From JANXMY01 sp964251675 (GTDB lineage: Bacteria; Armatimonadota; Armatimonadia; Armatimonadales; Capsulimonadaceae), in the NCBI GenBank assembly GCA_964251675.1, contig CAXUKS010000010.1:52648-116647 (forward strand): DNA of 64,000 nucleotides, given 5' to 3'. The notes under the pieces were generated by a model that searched no databases, was not told where the DNA came from, and worked only from the letters and a program-made list of their open reading frames with translations. Shown piece after piece: positions 9,201 through 16,439 of this stretch. Each line of letters starts with the position of its first letter. Position 1 is the stretch's first letter. The translations under genes and the position numbers were made by a program.

Positions 9201-10088
9201 GGACAAAGAACGTGCCGGGACGCTCTGTGCGCCGTAGTTGCGAATTTTAGCGGCGACCTGCAGGGTCGCGTTTTGATACCGCGCATCCAGGTCGGTCGTC
9301 ACGCGGAAGTCGCGCACATGAACCACCGGCGCAGACCACAGCGTGACGTTGCGGAAAATGCCCGACAGCCGCCACATATCCTGGTCTTCCAGGTATGACC
9401 CGGCGCTGTATCGGTAGACCTCAACGGCAAGCGTATTTTTCTGTCCGGGCTTCAGCAGAGGCGTGATGTCGAACTCCGCGCCGTTGCGCGAGTTGGCATT
9501 GTAGCCGACTTTCTGCCCGTTCACCCACACATAGAACGCAGAATCAACGCCGTCGAAGTTCAGGAACACGCGGCGTCCGTTCCAGTTTGCGGGAACCTCG
9601 AACTCGCGGCGGTAGCTGCCCACAGGGTTGCGGGCGTCATATGCGGTATAATCTTTGGCTGGCTCGCCCATCACACGCGGCCAGTCAGGCTTGAAGGTGT
9701 AGGTGAAGTTGCTGTAAATAGGCGTGTCGTAGCCCTGCATCTGCCAGTTTGACGGGACGGGAGTGGTTTTCCACTGGCTGTCGTTGAAGTCGGTGCGATA
9801 GAAGTCAACCGGGCGCAGCTCAGGCCGCTTGACCCAGTTGAATTTCCACTGCCCGTTGAGTGAACGGGCGAATGACGAGTCGTGGCGCTTGGCGGCCAGT
9901 GCCTCGTTCAGCGTGGCGTATGGCATCAGGGTCGCGTGCCAGGGCTGCTTGTTGAGTTCCAGAATTTGCTCGTTCTCGATCTCGGGAGGCAGGGATGCTG
10001 CGCCGGGCGCAGCCGCCATCGCCCCTTGCGCGTAGGCACACAGGGGAGAGGCCAGCAGAAGGGCAAGGATAGGCAGCATGAGGTTCAA
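6240..10088 (-). CDS. lacZ: Secreted beta-galactosidase, glycoside hydrolase family 2, with C-terminal F5/8-type domain
   Basis: This 1282-residue exported enzyme has a signal peptide ending near residue 20. The domain order is that of LacZ: sugar-binding jelly roll (about 75-270), immunoglobulin-like domain, TIM barrel, then the Bgal small-chain beta sandwich. The acid/base is Glu496 in WSMGNEC and the nucleophile is Glu562 in MCEYAHAM. The last 150 residues form a discoidin (F5/8 type C) domain that probably binds carbohydrate. It hydrolyses terminal beta-galactosides, presumably in the periplasm or at the cell surface, on galactan or lactose-like substrates. It stands alone with its own promoter and terminator and no adjacent transporter or regulator. 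The symbol refers to family membership; true substrate is not known. Confidence 0.93.
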   Translation of the reverse strand: MNLMLPILALLLASPLCAYAQGAMAAAPGAASLPPEIENEQILELNKQPWHATLMPYATLNEALAAKRHDSSFARSLNGQWKFNWVKRPELRPVDFYRTDFNDSQWKTTPVPSNWQMQGYDTPIYSNFTYTFKPDWPRVMGEPAKDYTAYDARNPVGSYRREFEVPANWNGRRVFLNFDGVDSAFYVWVNGQKVGYNANSRNGAEFDITPLLKPGQKNTLAVEVYRYSAGSYLEDQDMWRLSGIFRNVTLWSAPVVHVRDFRVTTDLDARYQNATLQVAAKIRNYGAQSVPARSLSVSLFDPAGKAMTGVSRQIAVPALAVGEEREVRVSIPVANPAKWTAETPTLYTAVLNLTDGANSPELLSHRVGFREIEIKGRLFCVNGVPIKLKGANRHENEPETGHYVPEERMIRDIKLLKQANCNHVRTSHYSDDPRWYELCDQYGLYLVAEANVECHGYMGTLDREPRYEKMIVDRNIANVENFKNSPSILIWSMGNECGGGSNLRAAERTVRALDPTRVTHYEAFGTGENNPAGIDSQMYTGFENLDNAGRSTTLTKPFYMCEYAHAMFNSMGSLGDYNDIIDKYPALLGGAIWEWEDQGLWNRRDPKRQFIAYGGGFGDMPNDQYFIHKGVVFSDRSLKPHYPEVKRAYQWIGFTAADLSKGQVTIKNKYAFLSLAGFTGTWSLTEDGITVQNGALPALDLAPGKETTLTLPLKTFQPKAGAHYLLNVAMALGKETLWAEAGYEVARGQMEMPMAAPAPVISAAAMKNVQVVNGGRSVTIQGDGFDLAFDSTTGQLTRLARGGTNLLLPEGGPKLHLWRAQHRKDDYYAADGWEQMGLKSLSAKVLKFEAKQISPSQARVSATIQYTGKSGFAATHVASYTIFGDGSVAVDNAVMPQGPNIVLARVGVRMMLDKRIQNVDYLARGPMENYSDRKRGSDIGHYASTIAEQMTPYAKPMDNGNHEDARWLALRGSGMPTLLAKSEGAPLQFSALPYSDEEMEDTPYAVDLPASRATVLCLASKTLGVGSAGCGPRPQPQYLVNANATVFSYGLRLLSSTVADVTETARTVAPSNRPWPVLASRDAQGLITLDANGDALSYSVDGKLWKPYAAPFALGAGGLLQVRSTAKNGQSLESVVPMDPFIDRRAWKATASSFEAGEGDPQHIVDGDSGSIWHSQYSPAKAPTPHFVIVDMAAPVSIKAVLLTPRPDGANGRLRDYDLYLSDDGTAFGAPVLSGTLPDQGTVQTVTLAAPRTARYLKLVWKSEYSGQDLGSLSELSVVPAN

Positions 10089-10195
10089 ATGTATGCTTCA
10101 TTTCTTTCGGTTTGTCTGACCTGCCCGGCGGCGAACAGGAGCGGGACAAAGTTGATGTTTTTCACTCAGGCGCGTTTGTACGCACCCTGTCCCCT

Positions 10196-10224
10196 AGTAT
10201 AAACTGTAAACCTGTCCTTGTCAA
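10196..10224 (-). promoter_or_regulatory. Consensus promoter of the beta-galactosidase gene
   Basis: Read on the minus strand, TTGACA (10219-10224) and TATACT (10196-10201) are exactly 17 bases apart. The predicted transcript has a leader of about 100 bases. No clear operator palindrome is visible next to it. Confidence 0.8.
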
Positions 10225-10261
10225 CTATTTTTTGCACACCATTTCACACGGACAGCCGTTC

Positions 10262-11944
10262 CTAGAACAGACCGGTAATTTCCCCGCCCGCGCTGATGTC
10301 GATGTCCAGAGCCGCCGGGTGCCTGGGCAGGCCGGGCATGGTGAGAATATCACCGGCAAAAGCAACGACAAAGCCTGCGCCTGCGGAGAGTGTCAGAGCG
10401 CGGAAGCGGACGATAAAGCCCGTGGGTGCGCCCAGTTTGGTTTTATCATCGGACAGGGAATTCTGCGTTTTGGCGACACACACCGGCAGGCCGCCGAAGC
10501 CGTGCGCCGTGAGCCACGCACTCTGTTTCTGCGCCTCGGGGCTGATCTCAATGCCGTCCGCGCCGTAGACATGACGTGCCAGCGTTTCCAGCTTTTCGGC
10601 GATGGGACGGGCCGCATCATAAATGGGCCGGAACTCGCCGGGCGTCTCTAATGCACTCAGAACGGCCTCGCCGAGTGCCCGCCCGCCTTCGCCGCCGTCC
10701 GCCCAGACGGAGTTGACCGCCACGCGCCAGCCCTGGGCTTTGCAGTGGGCCGCGACTGCCTCAATCTCGGCAGGCGTATCGCGGGTGAACGAGTTGACCG
10801 TCACCACAAACGGCACGCCGACCTGGCCGACATTGGCGGCATGCCGGTCCAGATTGGGCAGGCCGCGCTTGACGGCCTCCACATTTTCTTCGTCCAGATG
10901 ATTTTTCGGCACACCGCCGTGCATCTTCAGCGCGCGGACCGTGGCAATCAGCACCACGGCATCGGGGGACAGGTCCGGCATCCGGGGCGCGGCCACGATG
11001 TCGCAGAACTTCTCAAAGCCCAGATCGGACCCGAAGCCTGCCTCCGTCACCACATAATCCCCGAGCCGCAGGGCCAGCTTCGTGCCCAGCACCGACGAGC
11101 AGCCGTGGGCGATGTTGCCAAACGGCCCGCCATGCACGAACGCGGGCGTGCCTTCCAGAGTCTGCACCAGATTGGGCTTGATCGCATCGCGCAGCAGCGC
11201 CGCCATCGCACCGTTGGCTCCCAAATCTGCCGCCGTGATTGGCCTGCCCTTGACGGTCTGCCCGACGACCATGCGCCCCAGACGCTCTTTCAGCTCGGCT
11301 AGGGACTCGGCCAGACACAAAATCGCCATGACTTCGGCGGCAACGGTGATTTGAAACCCCGTCTCACGCGGGTAGCCGTTCGCCTTGCCGCCCAGCCCCA
11401 CCACGGTCTCCCGCAGGGCGCGGTCGTTCATGTCCAGGCAGCGTTTGTGCGCGATGGTCCGCACATCAATCCCCAGCGCATTGCCCCAGTAGAGATGGTT
11501 GTCGATCATCGCGCCCAGCAGGTTGTTGGCTGTGGTCAGCGCGTGCATATCGCCCGTGAAGTGCAGGTTGATGTCTTCCATTGGCAGCACCTGCGCGTGC
11601 CCGCCGCCTGCCGCGCCGCCCTTCATGCCGAAGACTGGCCCCAGCGACGGCTCGCGGATGGCCGCAATCGCCTTTTTGCCCAGTCGGCACAGCCCTTCCG
11701 CCAGCCCAATCGTCACTGTCGTTTTGCCTTCCCCGGCGGGCGTCGGCGTGATGGCCGTGACCACAATCAGCTTGCCGCGCTTCGCGTCCGGGGCAGATAG
11801 AAGGCGTTCCAGCGCCTTCTGGCTGACTTTGGCCTTGTCGCGGCCATACAGCTCCAGGTCGTCCGGGGTCAGGCCGAGGTCGGCGGCGACGTCCAAGATA
11901 GGGCGGGGGGTGACGGAATGGGCGATCTCTAAATCAGTCGGCAT
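10262..11944 (-). CDS. fhs: Formate-tetrahydrofolate ligase
   Basis: This enzyme makes 10-formyl-tetrahydrofolate from formate, tetrahydrofolate and ATP in the cytosol, feeding one-carbon metabolism. At 560 residues it has the usual length. The ATP-binding loop TPTPAGEGKTT is at 66-76, followed by the family-typical REPSLGP, FGMKGGAAGGG and INLHFTGD segments. It starts 11 bases after the DUF2071 gene and is the last gene of a run beginning near 13765, which includes a toxin-antitoxin pair. That context is unusual for a folate enzyme. No partner gene such as folD is nearby. Confidence 0.97.
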   Translation of the reverse strand: MPTDLEIAHSVTPRPILDVAADLGLTPDDLELYGRDKAKVSQKALERLLSAPDAKRGKLIVVTAITPTPAGEGKTTVTIGLAEGLCRLGKKAIAAIREPSLGPVFGMKGGAAGGGHAQVLPMEDINLHFTGDMHALTTANNLLGAMIDNHLYWGNALGIDVRTIAHKRCLDMNDRALRETVVGLGGKANGYPRETGFQITVAAEVMAILCLAESLAELKERLGRMVVGQTVKGRPITAADLGANGAMAALLRDAIKPNLVQTLEGTPAFVHGGPFGNIAHGCSSVLGTKLALRLGDYVVTEAGFGSDLGFEKFCDIVAAPRMPDLSPDAVVLIATVRALKMHGGVPKNHLDEENVEAVKRGLPNLDRHAANVGQVGVPFVVTVNSFTRDTPAEIEAVAAHCKAQGWRVAVNSVWADGGEGGRALGEAVLSALETPGEFRPIYDAARPIAEKLETLARHVYGADGIEISPEAQKQSAWLTAHGFGGLPVCVAKTQNSLSDDKTKLGAPTGFIVRFRALTLSAGAGFVVAFAGDILTMPGLPRHPAALDIDISAGGEITGLF

Positions 11945-11955
11945 AGCTTACAATC

Positions 11956-12672
11956 TCACTTTGAGTGTCGTGTTTCGTTCGGATAAATCTTGATGTGCGA
12001 CCCTTCGGCCAGCACCACCGAATCGGGCGTTCGGTCCTGCAAAAACCGCCACCGCTCGCCGTACAGATGTCCGAAGTCCACACCGACCCCGTACTCTTCC
12101 ACCAAATAGGTCCGCCATTCGGGGTGCCACACATAAAAACTCGTTAGCTTCCCACTGCGCGACCGATTGAACCCGGCAGGCTGCTCCTTGACCCAGTGCT
12201 CAAAGCTGTCCTTCGGGGCCAGCCGCGCCGCGCCCCGCGCCGTGACCCCAATCCATTGCGGCTGTCCCTCTACGCTAAAATCATGCCGCACCCGGCGCAG
12301 GTCGTCCACTTCGGTGACCCGGCTCGTGATCGGCACGGCGGAGTACGGCTCATTATACAGCAGTTTCGCCAGCCCGCACACCAGCGGGCTGGGGGCCAGT
12401 TCCCGCACAAACACCACGCCCCGCCGACTGCCCGACCTTACATACAGCCGCAGGTTGAACTCCGGGAAGTCGCACAGCGAGCGGGGGTAGGGGACGCTCC
12501 ACCCCAGCACCCGCGCCTGCTCAAAGTTGAACGCCACGAGGCTGCACCACGCGCTCCCCTCCCAAATATCCGGCTCCAGCCCATCCGTGAGATAGGGAGC
12601 TAGCGCCTCGGCAGGCACGGCGTAGGACATCAAGATCAAATCCGACCAAACAGCCGTCAAAAACGGGGTCAT
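11956..12672 (-). CDS. DUF2071 family protein (YqjF-like)
   Basis: The 238-residue protein matches the DUF2071 family in length and pattern. It has an early VPAEALAPYLTDGLEPDIWEG-like segment, a central FPEFNLRLYV motif and GVVFVRELAPSPL. The family fold resembles acetoacetate decarboxylase, but no catalytic lysine is obvious and the function is unknown. The ATG overlaps the TGA of the MazF-like toxin gene, and fhs follows after 11 bases, so the three are probably made from one message. Confidence 0.85.
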   Translation of the reverse strand: MTPFLTAVWSDLILMSYAVPAEALAPYLTDGLEPDIWEGSAWCSLVAFNFEQARVLGWSVPYPRSLCDFPEFNLRLYVRSGSRRGVVFVRELAPSPLVCGLAKLLYNEPYSAVPITSRVTEVDDLRRVRHDFSVEGQPQWIGVTARGAARLAPKDSFEHWVKEQPAGFNRSRSGKLTSFYVWHPEWRTYLVEEYGVGVDFGHLYGERWRFLQDRTPDSVVLAEGSHIKIYPNETRHSK

Positions 12673-13010
12673 GGATTGACCGTGCCTGCTATGATTTCGC
12701 GTACCTGTTTCACTTTAGCAGGTGTCAGCGTGCCGATTTTGTATATGATTGTACGTTCTGCTGTTGCGAATAGATAAAGTGGCCTGAGATAGCTTCGCAA
12801 AGCGAGAGGGCCACCGTTCAGGTCAGCAGGAAGAAGTTCCAGCGCGTGAGGGTCACCTACGTTTTGGCTGTTTATGTAGCAAACAAGATAGTCCATACCG
12901 CCATAGTAGGGCAACTCATTGAGAACTAACGCCGGACGGCGCTTGACGCCAGAACCATCCGAAAATGGCATAGGGAAAACAACAACCTCCCCTGCACTAA
13001 ATCGAGCCAT
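12669..13010 (-). CDS. MazF/PemK-family type II toxin
   Basis: The protein has 113 residues from the ATG chosen here, which has AAAGGGG about nine bases upstream; a longer frame upstream would overlap the antitoxin gene and is unlikely. It shows the PemK/MazF pattern: GEVVVFPMPFSDGSGVKRRP near the start, the ALVLNE strand, then a beta-rich middle and a C-terminal helix (KVKQVREIIAG). Family members are ribonucleases that cut mRNA or tRNA. It lies 14 bases after the antitoxin gene, in the usual antitoxin-first order, and overlaps DUF2071 by four bases. Confidence 0.82.
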   Translation of the reverse strand: MARFSAGEVVVFPMPFSDGSGVKRRPALVLNELPYYGGMDYLVCYINSQNVGDPHALELLPADLNGGPLALRSYLRPLYLFATAERTIIYKIGTLTPAKVKQVREIIAGTVNP

Positions 13011-13024
13011 GCGCGTTGTCCCCT

Positions 13025-13255
13025 TTACAGGTGCTTCCAAGCTTCGTCTTCTTCGGGGGTATCCCAGAGACGCCGCATGACCTCTTCGGAACCCGCGATT
13101 GTTGCCAGCGAAGCGTCGTCTTCGTCCCAAACTTCTTGATGAACCGCTTGCGCGACGAGCGAAGGCAGATAGTCTTCCAAAGAAATACCTCTTTCTTCGG
13201 CTTTGGCTTTGACCATCTGCTCAATTTCAGGGGCTAATTCCATTACAACGGTCAT
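13025..13255 (-). CDS. Antitoxin partner of the MazF/PemK-like toxin
   Basis: The 76-residue, very acidic protein begins with a short strand (TVVMEL), followed by helices EIEQMVKAKAEERGISLEDYL, in the style of ribbon-helix-helix antitoxins. Its tail is rich in Asp, Glu and Trp (DTPEEDEAWKHL), suited to binding a basic toxin. Small size, acidity and its position directly before the toxin support the call. Its ATG overlaps the TGA of the basic 92-residue gene upstream, which suggests that gene belongs to the unit as well. Confidence 0.8.
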   Translation of the reverse strand: MTVVMELAPEIEQMVKAKAEERGISLEDYLPSLVAQAVHQEVWDEDDASLATIAGSEEVMRRLWDTPEEDEAWKHL

Positions 13256-13530
13256 CGTAAATTTCCTCTTCCCACTTTATTTCGGCCAGCGAACTTATCT
13301 ATAAATGCACTCCGGCCAGTTCCACGCTTTTGAAAGTAACATGGATGCACTCGCCGGAAACGGAAGTAAGCCGGGTGAGGGATGTTGTTGCGTGTATACT
13401 TCATCTGATACGTCGCGTCCACGCCCCAAAGAAGACGGGGTTCATCTGTGGACCGGCGGCGAACAAGTTGCACATCAAACCTATTGGGATTATCAATCTG
13501 TGTATAGAGACGTTTTGATACTGACCACAT
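13252..13530 (-). CDS. Small basic protein of unknown function, coupled to the antitoxin gene
   Basis: The 92-residue protein is strongly basic (many Arg and Lys), with a first part VSKRLYTQIDNPNRFDVQLVRRR and a later RFRRVHPCYF segment. There is no signal peptide. The stop overlaps the antitoxin start as ATGA, a junction seen throughout this region between genuine genes. It might bind nucleic acid, but only its charge suggests this. It is spaced seven bases from the upstream 75-residue gene. Confidence 0.5.
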   Translation of the reverse strand: MWSVSKRLYTQIDNPNRFDVQLVRRRSTDEPRLLWGVDATYQMKYTRNNIPHPAYFRFRRVHPCYFQKRGTGRSAFIDKFAGRNKVGRGNLR

Positions 13531-13537
13531 AGCCAGC

Positions 13538-13765
13538 TTACTCCTTTATCGAGCTTAAAGCCTTCTCAATGCTTGGCGGCAGTTCTAGCCGAACAAATTG
13601 CTCCGCTGGGTAGAGATAATCTTCGCCTGACGCGTCCACAACGCGCAGAAAGCCTGCTTCATTGTCAGCAGCGGGCAGGACCGCATAAGCTTTGCGAATT
13701 TTCAAATCGTCATCTTTGCCTTTGCGGATGCAGAGAGCGAAATAGGTTTGTGACGTTTGGCTCAT
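13538..13765 (-). CDS. Conserved small protein of unknown function (GEDYLYP motif)
   Basis: From the ATG at 13765 the protein has 75 residues. The pattern ALCIRKGKDDDLKIRKAY..LP then SGEDYLYPAEQFV resembles a small conserved family I know from cyanobacteria; its function is unknown. An in-frame GTG 24 bases upstream is rejected because it lies inside a repeat element. It is probably the first gene of the run that ends with fhs. Confidence 0.7.
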   Translation of the reverse strand: MSQTSQTYFALCIRKGKDDDLKIRKAYAVLPAADNEAGFLRVVDASGEDYLYPAEQFVRLELPPSIEKALSSIKE

Positions 13766-13784
13766 GTTTCTGTTTGCGGTGCGG

Positions 13785-13838
13785 GCCACGGATTGAAATC
13801 CGAGGCTATGAAAAGCCCACCGTCCAGGGGACGTAAGA
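13785..13838. repeat. Half copy of the palindromic element found at 15994-16126
   Basis: The sequence is a single arm, starting GCCACGG, with an ATTGAAAT centre and ending CCGTCCAGGGGACGTAAGA. It matches the left arm at 15994-16048, but no right arm follows. It abuts the 75-residue gene. Confidence 0.75.
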
Positions 13839-13896
13839 ACAGACCTCTATGCGTCGTTCTTCTGGTTCCCCCATTATTGGGGGCTAGGGGGTCTGT
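13839..13896. repeat. Palindromic element with CCCCCATTATTGGGGG core
   Basis: Outer ACAGACC pairs with GGTCTGT. The core (13868-13883) is shared with the arms of the element at 46008-46135. It sits directly beside the half copy, so two families are juxtaposed. Confidence 0.7.
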
Positions 13897-13944
13897 CTCT
13901 TGCTCTGAAACGCAGGCCAAATTAAGAGCAGGGCAAAATTAGGA

Positions 13945-13968
13945 GGGCGCAGCAAGCAGCGCCCCTAC
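13945..13968. repeat. REP-like hairpin GGGCGC-N8-GCGCCCCTAC
   Basis: GGGCGC and GCGCCC flank AGCAAGCA. The same module forms the centre of the elements at 46008-46135 and 56246-56364. It lies just downstream of glmL and may act as its terminator. Confidence 0.7.
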
Positions 13969-13984
13969 AAATCGCTGTCTATGG

Positions 13985-15778
13985 CTACTCCCCCACAATC
14001 GGCAAATCAAAGGCCCGGAGCCATTCCTGCAGTTTGGCGACGCGGGCGGGCTGGTCATTGGGGATAACGATACCCCGGCCTCGGGTGTCGATCACGAGGC
14101 CGACGATGCCGCCTTCGACGGGAACGGTGCGGGGCTTGCCCCGGCCTGCGCCGACATCGAAGCCTTTGGCGGGGGTGAGCGTGGCTTCATCGGTCTCGCC
14201 GGGGCCGAGGGGCACGACGCGGAGCTGGCCGAAGGGGACGGTCTCGGCGGGGCGGCCTTTGAACGCGACGGTCAGGCACGGCTCGCCCTCTTTGGCCGTG
14301 CCGACCGGGGCGAGGGAGTCGCCGAGCTTGATCAGGCAGTCGCGCTCGAAGACCTGGGTGGCGGCTTCGGGCAGGATGGTGGACAGAACGCCAAGCTGCG
14401 GCATCATAAAGATGGAGTCCACCGCCAGCATGGTGACGCCTTCGGGCAGGTAGGCGTCCAGCATCATCAGCGCGGACTGGGCGCGGTGGGGGGCGTGGGA
14501 CAGGACGCCGCCGGAGCCGACAATCATGTCCAGCTTCATCATGTCCACCGTGGTCTTGCCAGTGGCCTTGTCCAACTCCATGCCCGCCTCGGTCTGGCCG
14601 CCTTTGAGGCCCCGCGCCAGCGACTTGTGATGGTCAAAGGCCAGCCGCAGGGCCTCGCGGGCGACCGCCTGCTCAATCTGCAAGTCTTTCAAAGTCTGCG
14701 GAATGGTGGTGGGGCGGATCATTTTGTTGCGGAGCTGGTTGCGGAGGTAAGCGTCATCGGCCTCAAACGGTATCCAGCGGGCGATCATTGGCAGGGTGGC
14801 TTCGGTCAGAACATTGCAGATGGAATAGGACATGCCCAAATTGGCCGACACGGTGCGGACAAACTCGCCATTGAACACGGAGAACACGTCGGTCGTGGCC
14901 CCGCCGATGTCGACGCCCAGGACGTTGATATGGCGCTCGGCGGCGATGGTTTCCATGATTTTGCCGACGGCGTTGGGGGTGGACATAATGCCGGACGAGG
15001 TCCAGGTCATCAGATTGGCGTAGCCGGGGGCCTGCTGCATGACGTGTTCCAAAAACAGCTCATGGATAGCCTCGCGGGCCGGTCCCAGGTTCTCTTTGTC
15101 CAGCGTGGGGCGTAGATTGGGGACTTCGCGCAGGTCCACGACGTTCTCAATAATCTGCTCGACGGCTTTGTGCGCTTCGACGTTGCCGGCATAGATAACC
15201 GGCAGCTTCAGGCCGACACCGAGGCGGGGTTTGGGGTCAGCGGAGCGCAGCATTTCGGCCATTTCGGTCAGGTGCGACACCGTGCCGCCGTCCGTGCCGC
15301 CGGACATCAAGATCATGTCGGGCCTAAGCGCCCGGATGCGCTCGACTTTCTGGTAGTCCTTGCGCCCGTCGTCCACGGCAATGACGTCCATGATAATCGC
15401 GCCCGCGCCGAGCGCCGCCCGCTGGGCCGATTCGGCGCTCATGGACTTGACCACGCCCGCGACGGTCATTTGCAGCCCGCCGCCCGCCGACGACGTGCTG
15501 AGATACAAATCTACGCCGGAGCCGTCGGGCCGTTTGGGCGTGATAATCTTGCCGTCGTCGTCTAAAATCGTGTACCCGGACAGCTCTTGTATCTCGCGGG
15601 CGGCATTGGAGACGCCAACGGTCACGTCGTCAAACGGCGCTTCCACGGTGGTGGGAGCCTCGCCGCGTGTGGTCTGCCGGTAGCCATCTTGGGTGTATTC
15701 AATGAGAATGGCTTTGGTGGTGGTGCTGCCGCAGTCGGTAGCGAGAATGGTTTGGACGGGGGTGGAAGTGTCAGGCAT
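13985..15778 (-). CDS. glmL: GlmL/MutL-family ATPase (glutamate mutase accessory protein family)
   Basis: The 597-residue protein belongs to the GlmL family of actin-fold ATPases, first named from glutamate mutase gene clusters. Visible are the first phosphate loop ATDCGSTTTKA at about 13-23, the STSSAGGGLQMTV segment, and the second loop VLGVDIGGATTDVFS near 290-304. Members are thought to help load or reactivate B12-dependent mutases. No mutase subunit, B12 gene or amino-acid fermentation gene lies nearby. The partial barrel-sandwich gene at 63446 resembles proteins I recall beside glmL in other genomes. AGGAACC precedes the ATG. Family is certain; the role here is not. Confidence 0.9.
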   Translation of the reverse strand: MPDTSTPVQTILATDCGSTTTKAILIEYTQDGYRQTTRGEAPTTVEAPFDDVTVGVSNAAREIQELSGYTILDDDGKIITPKRPDGSGVDLYLSTSSAGGGLQMTVAGVVKSMSAESAQRAALGAGAIIMDVIAVDDGRKDYQKVERIRALRPDMILMSGGTDGGTVSHLTEMAEMLRSADPKPRLGVGLKLPVIYAGNVEAHKAVEQIIENVVDLREVPNLRPTLDKENLGPAREAIHELFLEHVMQQAPGYANLMTWTSSGIMSTPNAVGKIMETIAAERHINVLGVDIGGATTDVFSVFNGEFVRTVSANLGMSYSICNVLTEATLPMIARWIPFEADDAYLRNQLRNKMIRPTTIPQTLKDLQIEQAVAREALRLAFDHHKSLARGLKGGQTEAGMELDKATGKTTVDMMKLDMIVGSGGVLSHAPHRAQSALMMLDAYLPEGVTMLAVDSIFMMPQLGVLSTILPEAATQVFERDCLIKLGDSLAPVGTAKEGEPCLTVAFKGRPAETVPFGQLRVVPLGPGETDEATLTPAKGFDVGAGRGKPRTVPVEGGIVGLVIDTRGRGIVIPNDQPARVAKLQEWLRAFDLPIVGE

Positions 15779-15825
15779 GGATGGTTCCTAGTTACCAGTG
15801 AGTATCTGATGTTACGCAGGCTTTG

Positions 15826-15955
15826 CCCCGGGATTAAAATCCTGGGCTGGAAAGTGCGACTGTCCGCCTTCGCGGATACATGAGCAGCATGGGCTTATCC
15901 TATGTCCACGAAGGTGGACAATCGCTTTTCGCAGTCCCAGAATTTATTCTGGGGA
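15826..15955. repeat. Nested palindromic element (ATTAAAAT / CCTTCG type)
   Basis: Imperfect inverted arms of about 55 bases carry the same two hairpins as the element at 296-512: an ATTAAAAT-centred one and GTCCGCCTTCGCGGA. It lies upstream of glmL, 48 bases from its start. Confidence 0.75.
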
Positions 15956-15993
15956 GAGGGGTTGTGTCACATCAGTGAATGATAAGCGCAGGA

Positions 15994-16126
15994 GCCACGG
16001 GTTAAAACCCGAGGCTGGAAAAAGCCCACCGTCCAGGGGACGTAAGACCCTGGGTGCGGAGGCTGTCTTGTTCTTGTGTCCCCCTGGACACTGGGCACTT
16101 CTTAGCCTCGGGTTTTAACCCGTGGC
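15994..16126. repeat. Nested palindromic element (GGGTTAAAACCC / GTCCAGGGGAC type)
   Basis: Arms of about 48 bases: the outer hairpin is ACGGGTTAAAACCCGAGG, the inner one GTCCAGGGGAC. The left arm recurs as a half copy at 13785. The 360-base gap between glmL and the DUF433 gene holds this element and the one at 15826 and little else. Confidence 0.78.
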
Positions 16127-16137
16127 GGCTTTGCGGG

Positions 16138-16356
16138 CTACTGCTTCCGGGCGGCAGAGGCAAGCACGGCTAGAATGTCTTCGCGCTCCAAATCTTCATA
16201 ATCTGCCAGTATCTCGTCGGAGGTCATCCCCCCGGAAGGCAGTTCCAGAATAATTTCCACCGGATAGCGCAGGCCCCGGATAATCGGTTTGCCGAAACAG
16301 ATAGCCGGGTCGGACGTGATGCGCTCCAAAAGCGGCTCGGAGACGTTCGTTTGCAT
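16138..16356 (-). CDS. DUF433 family protein (antitoxin-like)
   Basis: From the ATG at 16356 the protein has 72 residues, the normal length of DUF433. It carries the family pattern: ITSDPAICFGKPIIRG, then YPVEIILELPSGGMTSDEIL and a final Glu/Asp-rich helix. DUF433 proteins usually accompany a PIN-like DUF5615 protein and are regarded as antitoxin-like. No such partner is present; the downstream side is a repeat element, 12 bases from its stop. The partner may have been lost when the element inserted, which is inference. Confidence 0.8.
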   Translation of the reverse strand: MQTNVSEPLLERITSDPAICFGKPIIRGLRYPVEIILELPSGGMTSDEILADYEDLEREDILAVLASAARKQ

Positions 16357-16439
16357 GATTTGAGACCCTCGTATAGTCTGAAAACATTGTAGCACATCAG
16401 GTAGAAAACGATAGAGAGCCAAGGTTTTGCCGCGCTGGT

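Noticed and set aside
7623..9398. 591-codon open frame on the plus strand within the beta-galactosidase gene
   Set aside because: It is the antisense of a clear LacZ-type gene with both catalytic glutamates. GC-rich codon use opens the opposite frame; the product has no domain pattern.
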